DNA from: Chlorobiota bacterium
Lineage (GTDB): Bacteria > Bacteroidota > Bacteroidia > Bacteroidales > JAADGE01
Assembly: GCA_030592825.1 (NCBI GenBank)
Contig: JAUVIG010000209.1
Span: forward strand, 1 to 6,759
Reading direction: 5' to 3'
Length of the DNA stretch: 6,759 nucleotides
Part shown: in pieces, positions 1-6,543 of the stretch
How the letters are laid out: every line of letters begins with the position of its first letter
Numbering within the stretch: position 1 is the first letter of the stretch
The notes under the pieces: model-generated
Seen by the model: the letters and a program-made list of their open reading frames with translations, nothing else
The model's database searches: none
What the model was told of the DNA's origin: nothing
Made by a program: the position numbers and the translations under genes

Positions 1-1
1 A

Positions 2-955
2 CTGAGCTTTTTACACGAACCGAGGATAATTAATTTAATTAAAAAAAATATTATCGGAAAGAATACGATCTATGCACTTGAATTGATTGATAATTTTATT
101 CAAGCTGATTTGAAACCATATATTGTTCCGATATTTGATGACATTTCCACTATTCAAAAAATCAAGAAATTATCAAAATATTTTCCTCAACAAAGGATGA
201 ATTTTAATGATCGTTTAAGATATTTAATCACTTTAGATTATGACATGATCAGTACATGGGCTGTTACTCGCACCTTGGAAATGTTGGAACGAATTCACAG
301 AAAAAAATCCAAAAAAGATACTCATTCCGAAAAGCAAACTTTCGATGACATCAAATTATGGACAAATGAAAATACAACTAAAATATTAAACCGAATCAAA
401 CGAAGTGAATTACCTGACGAGGTTTTTTTAAGTTTATTTCATTCTCACGAATTAGTATATACTACGGCAGCCAAAATAATATATGATGAAAATCCTCAAA
501 AATGTTTTGAGTATTTAAAAAATATGAGTCCCGAAAAACAAGCATTAATTGATGTTCTTTCTTACAATGGTGTTATATTACAAGATAAAGTTAAACTGTT
601 AAGAAGATACCAACCTTTTTTCAGTATTCCGGATTTTCTTTTAGTGGAATTAGCTGAAATAATGACTGTTAATGCATTGTCAGAAGGAGAAAAAATATTT
701 TTTAATACAAACGGAAATGAAAATATATTAATTCTTATACGGGGAGAATTACAAAGTGATGAAAATAAGGGAGAATCTCTGATATTTTCAAAAAAAATTA
801 TACTTACTCCCGGGATGAATATTGATAATAAGATTGAATATCTGATTGCTTCAAAAAAAGCAATAGTACTAACTACCGGCAGGTATGATTATTTTAATTT
901 ATTAGTTGATAATACTAAAATTTTACAACATATTTTTGATATAATACAAGATTAA
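2..955 (+). CDS. C-terminal part of HEAT-repeat / cNMP-binding-like protein, truncated by window edge
   Basis: The frame is open from base 2 to the TAA at 953-955 (317 residues), so the start lies left of the window. A TTG at 83 in this frame is not a credible start because helical sequence continues upstream of it (YALELIDNFI spans it). Residues 1 to about 170 are helix-rich and HEAT-like, with the characteristic stretch ALELIDNFI...LKPYIVPIFDDI. Residues about 206-317 (from FFSIPDFLLVELAEIM, through EGEKIFF and NILILIRGEL) look like the beta-roll of a cyclic-nucleotide-binding domain, but the phosphate-binding cassette (G-E...R-[ST]-A) is not recognisable, so ligand binding is doubtful. From family memory, this arrangement resembles the C-terminus of large Bacteroidota proteins with an N-terminal ATP/ADP-translocase-like or MFS-like membrane domain; that part is outside the window and is inference. 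The response regulator starts 25 bases downstream, so co-transcription is plausible. Confidence 0.6.
   Translation: MSFLHEPRIINLIKKNIIGKNTIYALELIDNFIQADLKPYIVPIFDDISTIQKIKKLSKYFPQQRMNFNDRLRYLITLDYDMISTWAVTRTLEMLERIHRKKSKKDTHSEKQTFDDIKLWTNENTTKILNRIKRSELPDEVFLSLFHSHELVYTTAAKIIYDENPQKCFEYLKNMSPEKQALIDVLSYNGVILQDKVKLLRRYQPFFSIPDFLLVELAEIMTVNALSEGEKIFFNTNGNENILILIRGELQSDENKGESLIFSKKIILTPGMNIDNKIEYLIASKKAIVLTTGRYDYFNLLVDNTKILQHIFDIIQD
906..938 (+). promoter_or_regulatory. possible Bacteroidota-type promoter for the response regulator
   Basis: TATTTTTG at 931-938 matches the -7 consensus TAnnTTTG exactly. A TTG at 906-908 lies 22 bases upstream, at the long end of the usual spacing. The start of transcription would fall near 945, about 36 bases before the ATG at 981. 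The site sits inside the last codons of the preceding gene in very A+T-rich DNA, where chance matches are common, so this is only a candidate for separate expression of the regulator. Confidence 0.3.
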
Positions 956-980
956 TAATTAACCATAAAAAAAATTTACT

Positions 981-1688
981 ATGAAATGTATTATTATAGA
1001 TGATGATAAAGTTTCAAGATTAGTAATTGAGAAGTATATCAGCAGAACCGACTTTCTGGATTTAACAACTTCATTTGATAATGCTGTTGATGCTGCAAAT
1101 TTTTTTAATAATATGAATATTGTAGATTTGATATTTTTAGACATTGAAATGCCCGGAATGAGCGGAGTTGAGTTTCTTGAAAGTTTAGATAACTTACCTC
1201 AAATAATAATCATTTCAGCAAAAGAAAAATATGCTTTACAGGCAATTCAGCATGATGTTACTGATTATTTGCTTAAGCCGATTGTTTACTCAAGATTTCT
1301 AAAAGCTGCAGTAAAAGCTAATAATTTAATGTCGGAAGAACTAAAAAAGGACAGATCAAACGGTATTTTTATCAAAAGCAGCTCTTCGTCTTTTATCAGA
1401 TTATTTTATGATGATATATTGTGGATAGAAGCTATGGAAAATTATGTCGTAATTACTACATACGATCAAAGACATACGATTCATTTTACAATGAAGGCAA
1501 TATTAAATAAGTTACCTGCCGATAAATTTATTCGCGTTCATCGATCATATATTATTAATAAAAAAAGAATTGAAAGGATTGAAGATAACATGATTATTAT
1601 GAACACTAAAGAAAAAAGAAAATCTATACCGATATCGAAATCATATAAAGATGATTTTATGAAAAATATTCATATTGTAAATAAATAG
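981..1688 (+). CDS. LytTR-family response regulator (REC-LytTR)
   Basis: A 235-residue two-domain response regulator of the LytR/AlgR type, a cytoplasmic transcription factor controlled by phosphorylation. The receiver domain (about 1-115) has the acidic cluster D7-D8-D9, the phospho-acceptor D54 in DLIFLDIEMPGMSG, the switch serine S79 (IIISA) and K99-P100 (LLKP), so all key receiver residues are present. The LytTR DNA-binding domain (about 127-230) shows ILWIEAMENYVVI, the HFTMKAIL helix and the hallmark RVHRSYIIN at 185-193. Length and order are normal for the family. The ATG at 981 puts the first beta strand (MKCIIIDDD) right at the N-terminus, as expected. No histidine kinase is in the window; many LytTR regulators pair with 5TM or HisKA_7TM-type kinases elsewhere. 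The gene lies 25 bases after the cNMP-like gene and 9 bases before the dipeptidase gene. Its targets cannot be told from sequence. Confidence 0.95.
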   Translation: MKCIIIDDDKVSRLVIEKYISRTDFLDLTTSFDNAVDAANFFNNMNIVDLIFLDIEMPGMSGVEFLESLDNLPQIIIISAKEKYALQAIQHDVTDYLLKPIVYSRFLKAAVKANNLMSEELKKDRSNGIFIKSSSSSFIRLFYDDILWIEAMENYVVITTYDQRHTIHFTMKAILNKLPADKFIRVHRSYIINKKRIERIEDNMIIMNTKEKRKSIPISKSYKDDFMKNIHIVNK

Positions 1689-1697
1689 TAAAACCCA

Positions 1698-3164
1698 ATG
1701 AAAATGAATGAAGAATTATTAACATTAGAACCGAAAAAAGTTTGGAAAAACTTTGTTGAACTAACAAAAATTCCGCGACCTTCAAAAAAAGAAGGTAAAA
1801 TCATTGAATATATGAAATCTTGGGCTGAATCTAAAGGTTTGGAGCACTTGGTTGATGAAGTGGGAAATGTAATTATCAAAAAACCTGCAACACCCGGAAT
1901 GAAAAACAGAAAAGGCATTATTTTACAAGGTCATCTTGATATGGTACCTCAAAAAAATAATGATATCGAACACGATTTTGAAAAAGACCCTATCCAAGCA
2001 TATATTGACGGAGACTGGGTTACTGCCAAAGGAACAACTCTTGGTGCAGATAACGGAATGGGTGTTGCTGCAGCAATGACAGTTTTGGAATCGGATGATA
2101 TTGAACACGGTCCGATAGAAGCATTAATGACTATTGATGAAGAAACAGGTATGACAGGTGCATTTGAATTAAAACCGGGAATATTAAACGGAGACATTCT
2201 TATGAATCTTGATTCTGAAGACGAAGGAGAATTATACATCGGTTGTGCCGGAGGAATTGATTTATCGGCAACTTTTAAATACAAAGAGGAAGAAGTACCG
2301 AAAGATTCAACAGCTGTAAAATTAACGGTAACCGGACTAAAGGGAGGACATTCAGGAATTGATATTCCCTTGCAAAGAGGAAATGCAAATAAAGTAATTT
2401 TCAGATTCCTTAAAAATGCAGAAAAATATCACAATGTGAAACTTGCAAGCATTTCCGGAGGAGATATGAGAAATGCAATTCCGAGAGAAGCAATTGCAAT
2501 TATCACTGTGCCGAAAACAGAACTCGCAGAATTTAATAAATGCGTGAAAGAATTTGAAAATACAGTGCTCACAGAAATAAAAGTTCCGGATCCCGGTTTA
2601 AAGATTTTGGCAGAAGAAACAGATATGCCTAAATTTATTATTGATAATAAAACTGCAAAAAAATTATATAAAGCAATTAATGCAGCTCCACACGGTCCTA
2701 TGAGATTTATTGACGGAATGAATGATGTTCCGGAAACTTCGACAAATCTCGGAATCGTAAAATCAGAAAATAAAAAAATTATGATTGCAAATCTCATCAG
2801 AAGTTCTTCTGAAACTGCTAAACATAATTTAAAAGATGAAATAGGCGGATTATTTAAACTTGCAGGTGCTAAAGTTAAAGCACATGGTGAATATCCGGGC
2901 TGGAATCCAAATTTTGATTCCCCGATCTTGAAAAAAATGAAAAGTACCTATAATAATAAATACGGAAGAATACCTGATGTTAAAATAATACATGCAGGAT
3001 TAGAATGTGGTGTTCTCGGAGCAACTTATACGAACTGGGATATGATTTCATTCGGTCCCACAATAAGATTTCCGCATTCACCCGATGAAAAAGTTAAAAT
3101 TGATACAGTTGTTAAGTTTTGGGACTTTTTGGTTGAAACCTTAAAGAATGTTCCCGAAAAATAA
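1698..3164 (+). CDS. pepD: Xaa-His dipeptidase / cytosol non-specific dipeptidase, M20 family
   Basis: A 488-residue PepD-type aminoacyl-histidine dipeptidase (M20C metallopeptidase) that hydrolyses dipeptides such as Xaa-His in the cytoplasm using two metal ions, usually zinc. The metal and catalytic residues of the family are all visible and nearly in register with characterised PepD: H79 and D81 in LQGHLDMV, D118 in LGADNGMG, the Glu pair E148-E149 in TIDEETG (E148 the general base), D172 in NLDSED, and H460 in RFPHSPDE. The lid/dimerisation domain lies roughly at 200-390 and includes GLKGGHSGIDI and GGDMRNAIPREA. Length is standard and there is no signal peptide. M3 (base 1704) is an equally acceptable start because conservation begins around LEPKKVW. 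The 9-base gap from the regulator gene, with no promoter seen between them, suggests co-transcription; a hairpin terminator follows within 20 bases of the stop. Confidence 0.96.
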   Translation: MKMNEELLTLEPKKVWKNFVELTKIPRPSKKEGKIIEYMKSWAESKGLEHLVDEVGNVIIKKPATPGMKNRKGIILQGHLDMVPQKNNDIEHDFEKDPIQAYIDGDWVTAKGTTLGADNGMGVAAAMTVLESDDIEHGPIEALMTIDEETGMTGAFELKPGILNGDILMNLDSEDEGELYIGCAGGIDLSATFKYKEEEVPKDSTAVKLTVTGLKGGHSGIDIPLQRGNANKVIFRFLKNAEKYHNVKLASISGGDMRNAIPREAIAIITVPKTELAEFNKCVKEFENTVLTEIKVPDPGLKILAEETDMPKFIIDNKTAKKLYKAINAAPHGPMRFIDGMNDVPETSTNLGIVKSENKKIMIANLIRSSSETAKHNLKDEIGGLFKLAGAKVKAHGEYPGWNPNFDSPILKKMKSTYNNKYGRIPDVKIIHAGLECGVLGATYTNWDMISFGPTIRFPHSPDEKVKIDTVVKFWDFLVETLKNVPEK

Positions 3165-3180
3165 AAAATTTTTATGAAAC

Positions 3181-3223
3181 AAACCCTGTCAGTGCTTACA
3201 AAGCCTGACAGCGGTTTTGTTTT
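3181..3223 (+). terminator. hairpin with T-rich tail after pepD
   Basis: Three stacked helices form one hairpin: 3181-3185 (AAACC) with 3213-3217 (GGTTT), 3186-3192 (CTGTCAG) with 3205-3211 (CTGACAG), and 3194-3197 (GCTT) with 3201-3204 (AAGC). The loop is ACA, with single-base bulges at 3193 and 3212. The T-rich run TTTTGTTTT (3215-3223) overlaps the outer stem and extends past it. This is a convincing intrinsic terminator for the pepD transcript, which ends 16 bases upstream. The complementary strand would also have a T-rich tail. Confidence 0.75.
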
Positions 3224-3312
3224 GTAATGTACGGCAAACAGCTTTCGAGCGTCTAAAAACTCGGAGCGTTTCAACAAATTTTCAATACTACCAATTTCTT
3301 TAAGAAGATACT

Positions 3313-3798
3313 ATGAAGAAAGTAGAAATAACAACAACAACTTATGAATACGATTCTCTTGAGGAATTAAGTCAAGATGAACAATTCTTAATCAATAAAT
3401 CAAAAGAAGCCGTTAATAATGCATATGCACCTTATTCAAAATTTAATGTTGGTGCAGCTGTATTATTGGAAAACGGAGAAATAATTACCGGAACAAATCA
3501 GGAAAATGCGGCATATCCTTCAGGTTTATGTGCAGAGCGTGTTGCCATATTCTATGCAAACTCAAAATACCCGGATGTGCCGGTGAAGGCAATTGCTGTA
3601 GCGGCTTTTACGAATAATAAATTTGTTGAAAACCCTGTTCCCCCTTGCGGTTCATGCAGACAAGTTATTGTTGAAACTGAAACCCGATTTAATACCCCTA
3701 TAAAAATATATCTTGTAAGTATGCGCAAAATTACGGTTATTAATAATGCTAAAACATTACTTCCTTTAAATTTTGATGAACATTTTTTGACAGAATAA
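3313..3798 (+). CDS. cdd: cytidine deaminase
   Basis: A 161-residue zinc cytidine deaminase of the small homotetrameric class, converting cytidine or deoxycytidine to uridine or deoxyuridine in pyrimidine salvage in the cytoplasm. The substrate-binding NQEN is at 62-65. The first zinc ligand and catalytic Glu are C73 and E75 in GLCAERVA, and the other two zinc ligands are C112 and C115 in PPCGSCRQV. YAPYSKFNVGAA (38-49) and the C-terminal LLPLNF are also family features. It is longer than the roughly 130-residue Bacillus-type enzyme because of about 20-25 extra N-terminal residues (TTTTYEYDSLEELSQDEQ). I see no clear TAnnTTTG box in the upstream 148 bases; a weak AAGAAG lies just ahead of the ATG. 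The gene follows the pepD terminator, so it probably has its own promoter, and it converges on the downstream gene with 30 bases between the stops. Confidence 0.95.
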   Translation: MKKVEITTTTYEYDSLEELSQDEQFLINKSKEAVNNAYAPYSKFNVGAAVLLENGEIITGTNQENAAYPSGLCAERVAIFYANSKYPDVPVKAIAVAAFTNNKFVENPVPPCGSCRQVIVETETRFNTPIKIYLVSMRKITVINNAKTLLPLNFDEHFLTE

Positions 3799-3815
3799 CA
3801 GAAAATACATTTCTG
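3799..3815. terminator. weak hairpin in the convergent gap between cdd and nnr
   Basis: CAGAAA (3799-3804) can pair with TTTCTG (3810-3815) across a five-base loop, directly after the cdd stop and within the 30 bases separating two converging genes. The stem is short and A/T-heavy and lacks a proper T-run on the plus strand, so termination here is only suggested by position. Confidence 0.2.
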
Positions 3816-3828
3816 AAATATCAAGGTA

Positions 3829-5328
3829 TTATTCTAAAGTTTTTAATGCATCGGGTAAATATCGAATAATATCAGATGCTGTAAGAGCATTTTGTCCTAA
3901 GTTCTTTGCAGCAATGTCTCCTGAAAGACCATGAATATATACTCCTGTTACAGCTGCATTTTCAGGTGAATAATTTTGTGCAAGTAAGGACACAATTATA
4001 CCGGTTAACACATCACCGCTTCCTCCGGTTGCCATACCGGGGTTTCCCACAGAATTAAAAAACACTTTACCGCCGGGAGTTGCAACAGATGTATAAGCTC
4101 CTTTCAATATTAATATTACATTATATTTCTTTGCAAACTCAACTTGCTTTTGCATTCGTTGATAATTACTTTCAGTTTTACCCACCAATCTTTCAAACTC
4201 TTTAGGATGAGGAGTAAATATACTGCCTTCAGGGACTTTTTCTAACAGATTTTTATTTTCAGATAAAATTGTAATTGCATCAGCATCAAATACGACAGGA
4301 TTATTATAGTTTTCAATCAAATTTATCAACAATTCCTTTGTCATGTCATCAAAACCGATTCCCGGTCCGACGGCAACAGCATTAAAAAAATTTAAATCTA
4401 CCGATTCTGACAGATAAAATTCATTTTTATCAATTTTCAACATTGTTTCGGGTGATGATATATGCATTATTTCATAATTTGCTTTAGGTACATGAGCAGT
4501 AATCAAACCTGCTCCTGTTCTGTGAGCTGCCTTAACGGTTAAAACAGATGCTCCGGCTTTTCCGTAACTTCCTGCAACAATTAATGCATGTCCGTAATTA
4601 CCTTTATGCGAAAATTTTTTTCTTTTTCTGATTATTACATCATCTTCTTCAATAAAATAATAATCAGCATCAGCCTTTTTAATATAATCGGGATGAATTC
4701 CAATATCAATAATATGAAATGTTCCGACAAAATCTTCATTATCGGGAAAAAGGAATGATAAAGAAGGATATTGAAATGTTAAGGTATGATCTGCTTTAAT
4801 TACTGTTCTTTCCTCTGACGGGTTTTCTTCTCCGAATAAACCCGAAGGAGCATCAATTGCAATAATATCAGCTCCGGAACTGTTAATCAGTTTTACAACT
4901 TCTTCAGGAAAACCGCTTAGTTTTCTTGTTAAACCTGAACCGAAAATTGCATCAATTACTATTTGATCATTGTAAATAATCGGAAAATTTTCTTCCTTTT
5001 TTAAAATATGAATATTTACTTTCCCTTGCTCACTTAATCGTTCAAGATTAATTTTAAAATCTTTTGAAAAATTTTCAGTAAACTTGACAATTTGAAGATT
5101 CACTTTGAAACCTTTTTCTGCTAACAATCGTGCAACAACTAAACCGTCACCACCATTATTTCCCGGTCCGGCAAAAATCATAAATAATTTATTTTCGGGA
5201 TATAATTGAAGAACCTTCTCTGTTGCCGCAGATGCAGCTCTTTCCATAAGGTCTGTCGAAAAAATCGGTTCGTGCTCAATAGTATAATTATCAGCTTCTC
5301 GTGTTTGTTCTGCATTAAATAATTTCAT
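3829..5328 (-). CDS. nnr: bifunctional NAD(P)H-hydrate epimerase / ADP-dependent NAD(P)H-hydrate dehydratase
   Basis: A 499-residue fusion that repairs hydrated NAD(P)H: the N-terminal YjeF_N domain (about 1-215) epimerises R- and S-NAD(P)HX, and the C-terminal ribokinase-like YjeF_C domain (about 225-499) dehydrates S-NAD(P)HX using ADP. Epimerase motifs: FNAEQTREAD (4-13), GPGNNGGDGL (54-63), VIDAIFGSGL (124-133) and IDAPSGL (158-164). Dehydratase motifs: HKGNYGHALIVAGS (241-254), VGPGIG (320-325), FDADAI (347-352), TPHPKEF (372-378), LKGAYT (408-413) and the nucleotide-binding NPGMATGGSGDVLTG (429-443). Both halves look intact. I chose ATG at 5328; a TTG two codons upstream (5334) would add two residues, but the family N-terminus is MKxFxAEQ. 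Minus strand, converging with cdd and divergent from the phosphopantetheinyl transferase. A strong promoter lies about 65-95 bases upstream of the ATG. Confidence 0.96.
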   Translation of the reverse strand: MKLFNAEQTREADNYTIEHEPIFSTDLMERAASAATEKVLQLYPENKLFMIFAGPGNNGGDGLVVARLLAEKGFKVNLQIVKFTENFSKDFKINLERLSEQGKVNIHILKKEENFPIIYNDQIVIDAIFGSGLTRKLSGFPEEVVKLINSSGADIIAIDAPSGLFGEENPSEERTVIKADHTLTFQYPSLSFLFPDNEDFVGTFHIIDIGIHPDYIKKADADYYFIEEDDVIIRKRKKFSHKGNYGHALIVAGSYGKAGASVLTVKAAHRTGAGLITAHVPKANYEIMHISSPETMLKIDKNEFYLSESVDLNFFNAVAVGPGIGFDDMTKELLINLIENYNNPVVFDADAITILSENKNLLEKVPEGSIFTPHPKEFERLVGKTESNYQRMQKQVEFAKKYNVILILKGAYTSVATPGGKVFFNSVGNPGMATGGSGDVLTGIIVSLLAQNYSPENAAVTGVYIHGLSGDIAAKNLGQNALTASDIIRYLPDALKTLE

Positions 5329-5391
5329 AAACAAGACAATTTAATAATGTAAAGTAAAGATAACCTCTATTAATTAATTTCTTTCAAGAAA

Positions 5392-5422
5392 CAAATATAA
5401 TGAATAAGATGCGAGGCACAAA
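5392..5422 (-). promoter_or_regulatory. strong Bacteroidota-type promoter for nnr
   Basis: On the minus strand TTTG (5422-5419) is followed after exactly 19 bases by TATATTTG (5399-5392). This fits the Bacteroidota housekeeping-sigma consensus TTTG-N19-TAnnTTTG with no mismatch. Transcription would begin near 5385, giving a leader of roughly 55-60 bases to the ATG at 5328. The -33 element overlaps the first bases of the palindrome at 5420-5457. Confidence 0.7.
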
Positions 5423-5457
5423 TTTTATGTAATAGCTGTAGCTGTTTCAAAAAATTT
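5420..5457. repeat. 38-base palindromic element in the nnr / phosphopantetheinyl transferase intergenic region
   Basis: Bases 5420-5436 (AAATTTTATGTAATAGC) can pair with 5441-5457 (GCTGTTTCAAAAAATTT) over 17 positions, with two mismatches, one T-G pair and a TGTA loop at 5437-5440. No long T-run directly after the stem suggests a terminator, and a terminator would be unexpected here because the two flanking genes start, rather than end, in this region. It could be an operator, a REP-like intergenic repeat or a chance A/T palindrome; a genome-wide copy count is not available to me. Confidence 0.45.
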
Positions 5458-5486
5458 TAACGAAGTCAGATTGTTTATTATATTTG
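5456..5486 (+). promoter_or_regulatory. probable promoter for the phosphopantetheinyl transferase gene
   Basis: TATATTTG at 5479-5486 matches TAnnTTTG exactly. The -33 position 19 bases upstream is TTTA (5456-5459), three of four bases of TTTG. Transcription would start near 5493, leaving a leader of about 110 bases before the ATG at 5602. The -33 region overlaps the right arm of the palindrome at 5420-5457, so one regulator bound there could affect both divergent promoters. Confidence 0.45.
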
Positions 5487-5601
5487 TTCCCAAAGGGTTT
5501 TCAGAGGTTACCTAAAATATTTCCTGACAAATTCGGCTTTTTTTCGTGAGTTCACCCAAAAAATATAATTTTACAAACAAATTTAAAACAATTTAAGTTT
5601 T

Positions 5602-6246
5602 ATGAATACAATATTTGAAAAAAATTATAAAAACTGTGAAATTAGAGTTGTTGAAGTTATTAGAAAGCCTGAAAAACTTTTTGATATAATAAAAAACGAT
5701 CTCTATAAACATGAAATTATCAATTACAGATTAATAAAAAACACAAAAAGAAAAACAGAATGGTTGACAGTCAGAATATTGTTAAAACAAATGTCGGGAA
5801 AATATTCCGAAATTAAATATAATCAAGCAGGCAACCCTTTTACAGACAGCAAATTTCATATTTCAATTACTCATTCTCAAAACATTGTCGGTATCATTAT
5901 AAGTAAAAATTCAAATATCGGAATTGATTCTGAAATTATTTCTGACAGGATATTAAGAACGGCTCATAAATTTATATGTGAAGAAGAGTTGAGACAATTT
6001 GGTGATGACCAAAAATTAAAAAAAATCTATCTGAATTGGTGCGGAAAAGAAACATTATTTAAAATTAAAGGTGGTGGAGGAATTGACTTTAAAGAAAATC
6101 TCAAAATAAACATTCCCCGGCTATATACTTCCGGAACAATAACAGGTATTTATAAAAAATCATCTGTTATCGAAGAATACAAAATCTCATATCTTTTTAA
6201 AAAAGTGAAAGATCAAGAATTATTAATAACATGGCATTCATCTTAA
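5602..6246 (+). CDS. Sfp-type 4'-phosphopantetheinyl transferase superfamily protein
   Basis: A 214-residue protein of the Sfp/Gsp/HetI group, which transfers the 4'-phosphopantetheine arm of coenzyme A onto a serine of acyl- or peptidyl-carrier proteins in the cytoplasm. The family motifs occur in order: GNPF (77-80) followed by FHISITHSQNIVGI (85-98, normally xxhSlSHs), IGIDSE with magnesium ligands D109 and E111 (106-111), and NWCGKETLFKIKG with K149, E150 and K154 (145-157). Length fits the class. The ATG at 5602 gives a normal N-terminal half-domain and follows an A/T-rich leader without a Shine-Dalgarno, usual for this phylum. No carrier protein, fatty-acid, polyketide or non-ribosomal peptide gene is in the window, so its partner is unknown; it may be the general enzyme for fatty-acid carrier protein if the genome lacks AcpS. 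It is divergent from nnr; acpS-type and yjeF-type genes are known neighbours in other bacteria. Confidence 0.9.
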   Translation: MNTIFEKNYKNCEIRVVEVIRKPEKLFDIIKNDLYKHEIINYRLIKNTKRKTEWLTVRILLKQMSGKYSEIKYNQAGNPFTDSKFHISITHSQNIVGIIISKNSNIGIDSEIISDRILRTAHKFICEEELRQFGDDQKLKKIYLNWCGKETLFKIKGGGGIDFKENLKINIPRLYTSGTITGIYKKSSVIEEYKISYLFKKVKDQELLITWHSS

Positions 6247-6253
6247 ATATAAT

Positions 6254-6405
6254 GGTTAAATGATGAGTCTACTCCGAAAAGGTGCAAGGCAACTAATCTT
6301 GCAAAAAGTCAAAAAGTTAGTGGGCATATAATCAGTTAATTAAGAAAGTTGCCATGCACCTTTTATGAATAATATTACTTTTCGGAGTGGTCTCAATGAT
6401 TAACC
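6254..6405. repeat. 152-base imperfect inverted repeat element
   Basis: The left arm (6254-6294, 41 bases, GGTTAAATGATGAG... to ...GGTGCAAGGCAACT) is the reverse complement of the right arm (6347-6405, 59 bases, AGTTGCCATGCACC... to ...TGATTAACC) at about 34 of 41 positions, once an 18-base insertion at 6365-6382 in the right arm is set aside. The best-matched blocks are AGTTGCC-TGCACCTTTT and CGGAGT..CTCA. A 52-base spacer (6295-6346) separates the arms and contains no reading frame of note. The element begins 8 bases after the phosphopantetheinyl transferase stop, so as RNA it would form a long stem that could terminate or stabilise that transcript. It could also be a MITE or REP-like mobile remnant: the ends are GGTTAA/TTAACC, but I see no convincing target-site duplication. 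Confidence 0.7.
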
Positions 6406-6429
6406 GATAGAATTTAAATATTGCCGAAA

Positions 6430-6449
6430 TTTGCAAATTAAGTTGCAAA
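6430..6449. repeat. small perfect inverted repeat TTTGCAA / TTGCAAA
   Basis: TTTGCAA (6430-6436) and TTGCAAA (6443-6449) are perfect inverted repeats around a six-base loop. AAGTTGCA at 6440-6447 recurs at 6470-6477, 30 bases on. It lies in the non-coding stretch between the large inverted repeat and the small reading frame at 6544; otherwise I see nothing in 6406-6543. It could be an operator for the downstream frame or an outlying part of the repeat element, which shares GTTGC words. Confidence 0.35.
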
Positions 6450-6543
6450 CACTGAAATAAAATCAGCACAAGTTGCACGAATTAACAAAGAGCATTTTCA
6501 ATTTTTTTTTGTATATTGCGATGTTAAACGTTTTTTCTTTTTA

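Noticed and set aside
83..85. TTG as the start of the left-hand gene
   Set aside because: The frame is open to base 2 and the upstream 27 residues continue the same helical repeat, so the gene begins outside the window.
1949..2797. Antisense reading frames of 111 and 122 codons opposite pepD
   Set aside because: They lie entirely within a well-supported conserved gene and their translations show no domain character; they are shadows of its codon use.
981..3164. Response regulator plus dipeptidase as a novel peptide-sensing system
   Set aside because: The only evidence is a short intergenic gap; PepD is a general housekeeping dipeptidase and no peptide receptor or kinase is present.
3026..3277. 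Minus-strand frame of 83 codons across the pepD end and its terminator
   Set aside because: It overlaps conserved PepD sequence and runs through the hairpin; no start signal or family resemblance supports it.
3552..3824. Minus-strand frame of 90 codons opposite cdd
   Set aside because: It covers the zinc-binding motifs of cytidine deaminase on the opposite strand and has no supporting features.
5332..5334. TTG start for the NAD(P)HX repair gene
   Set aside because: An ATG two codons later (5328) matches the conserved family N-terminus MKxFxAEQ.
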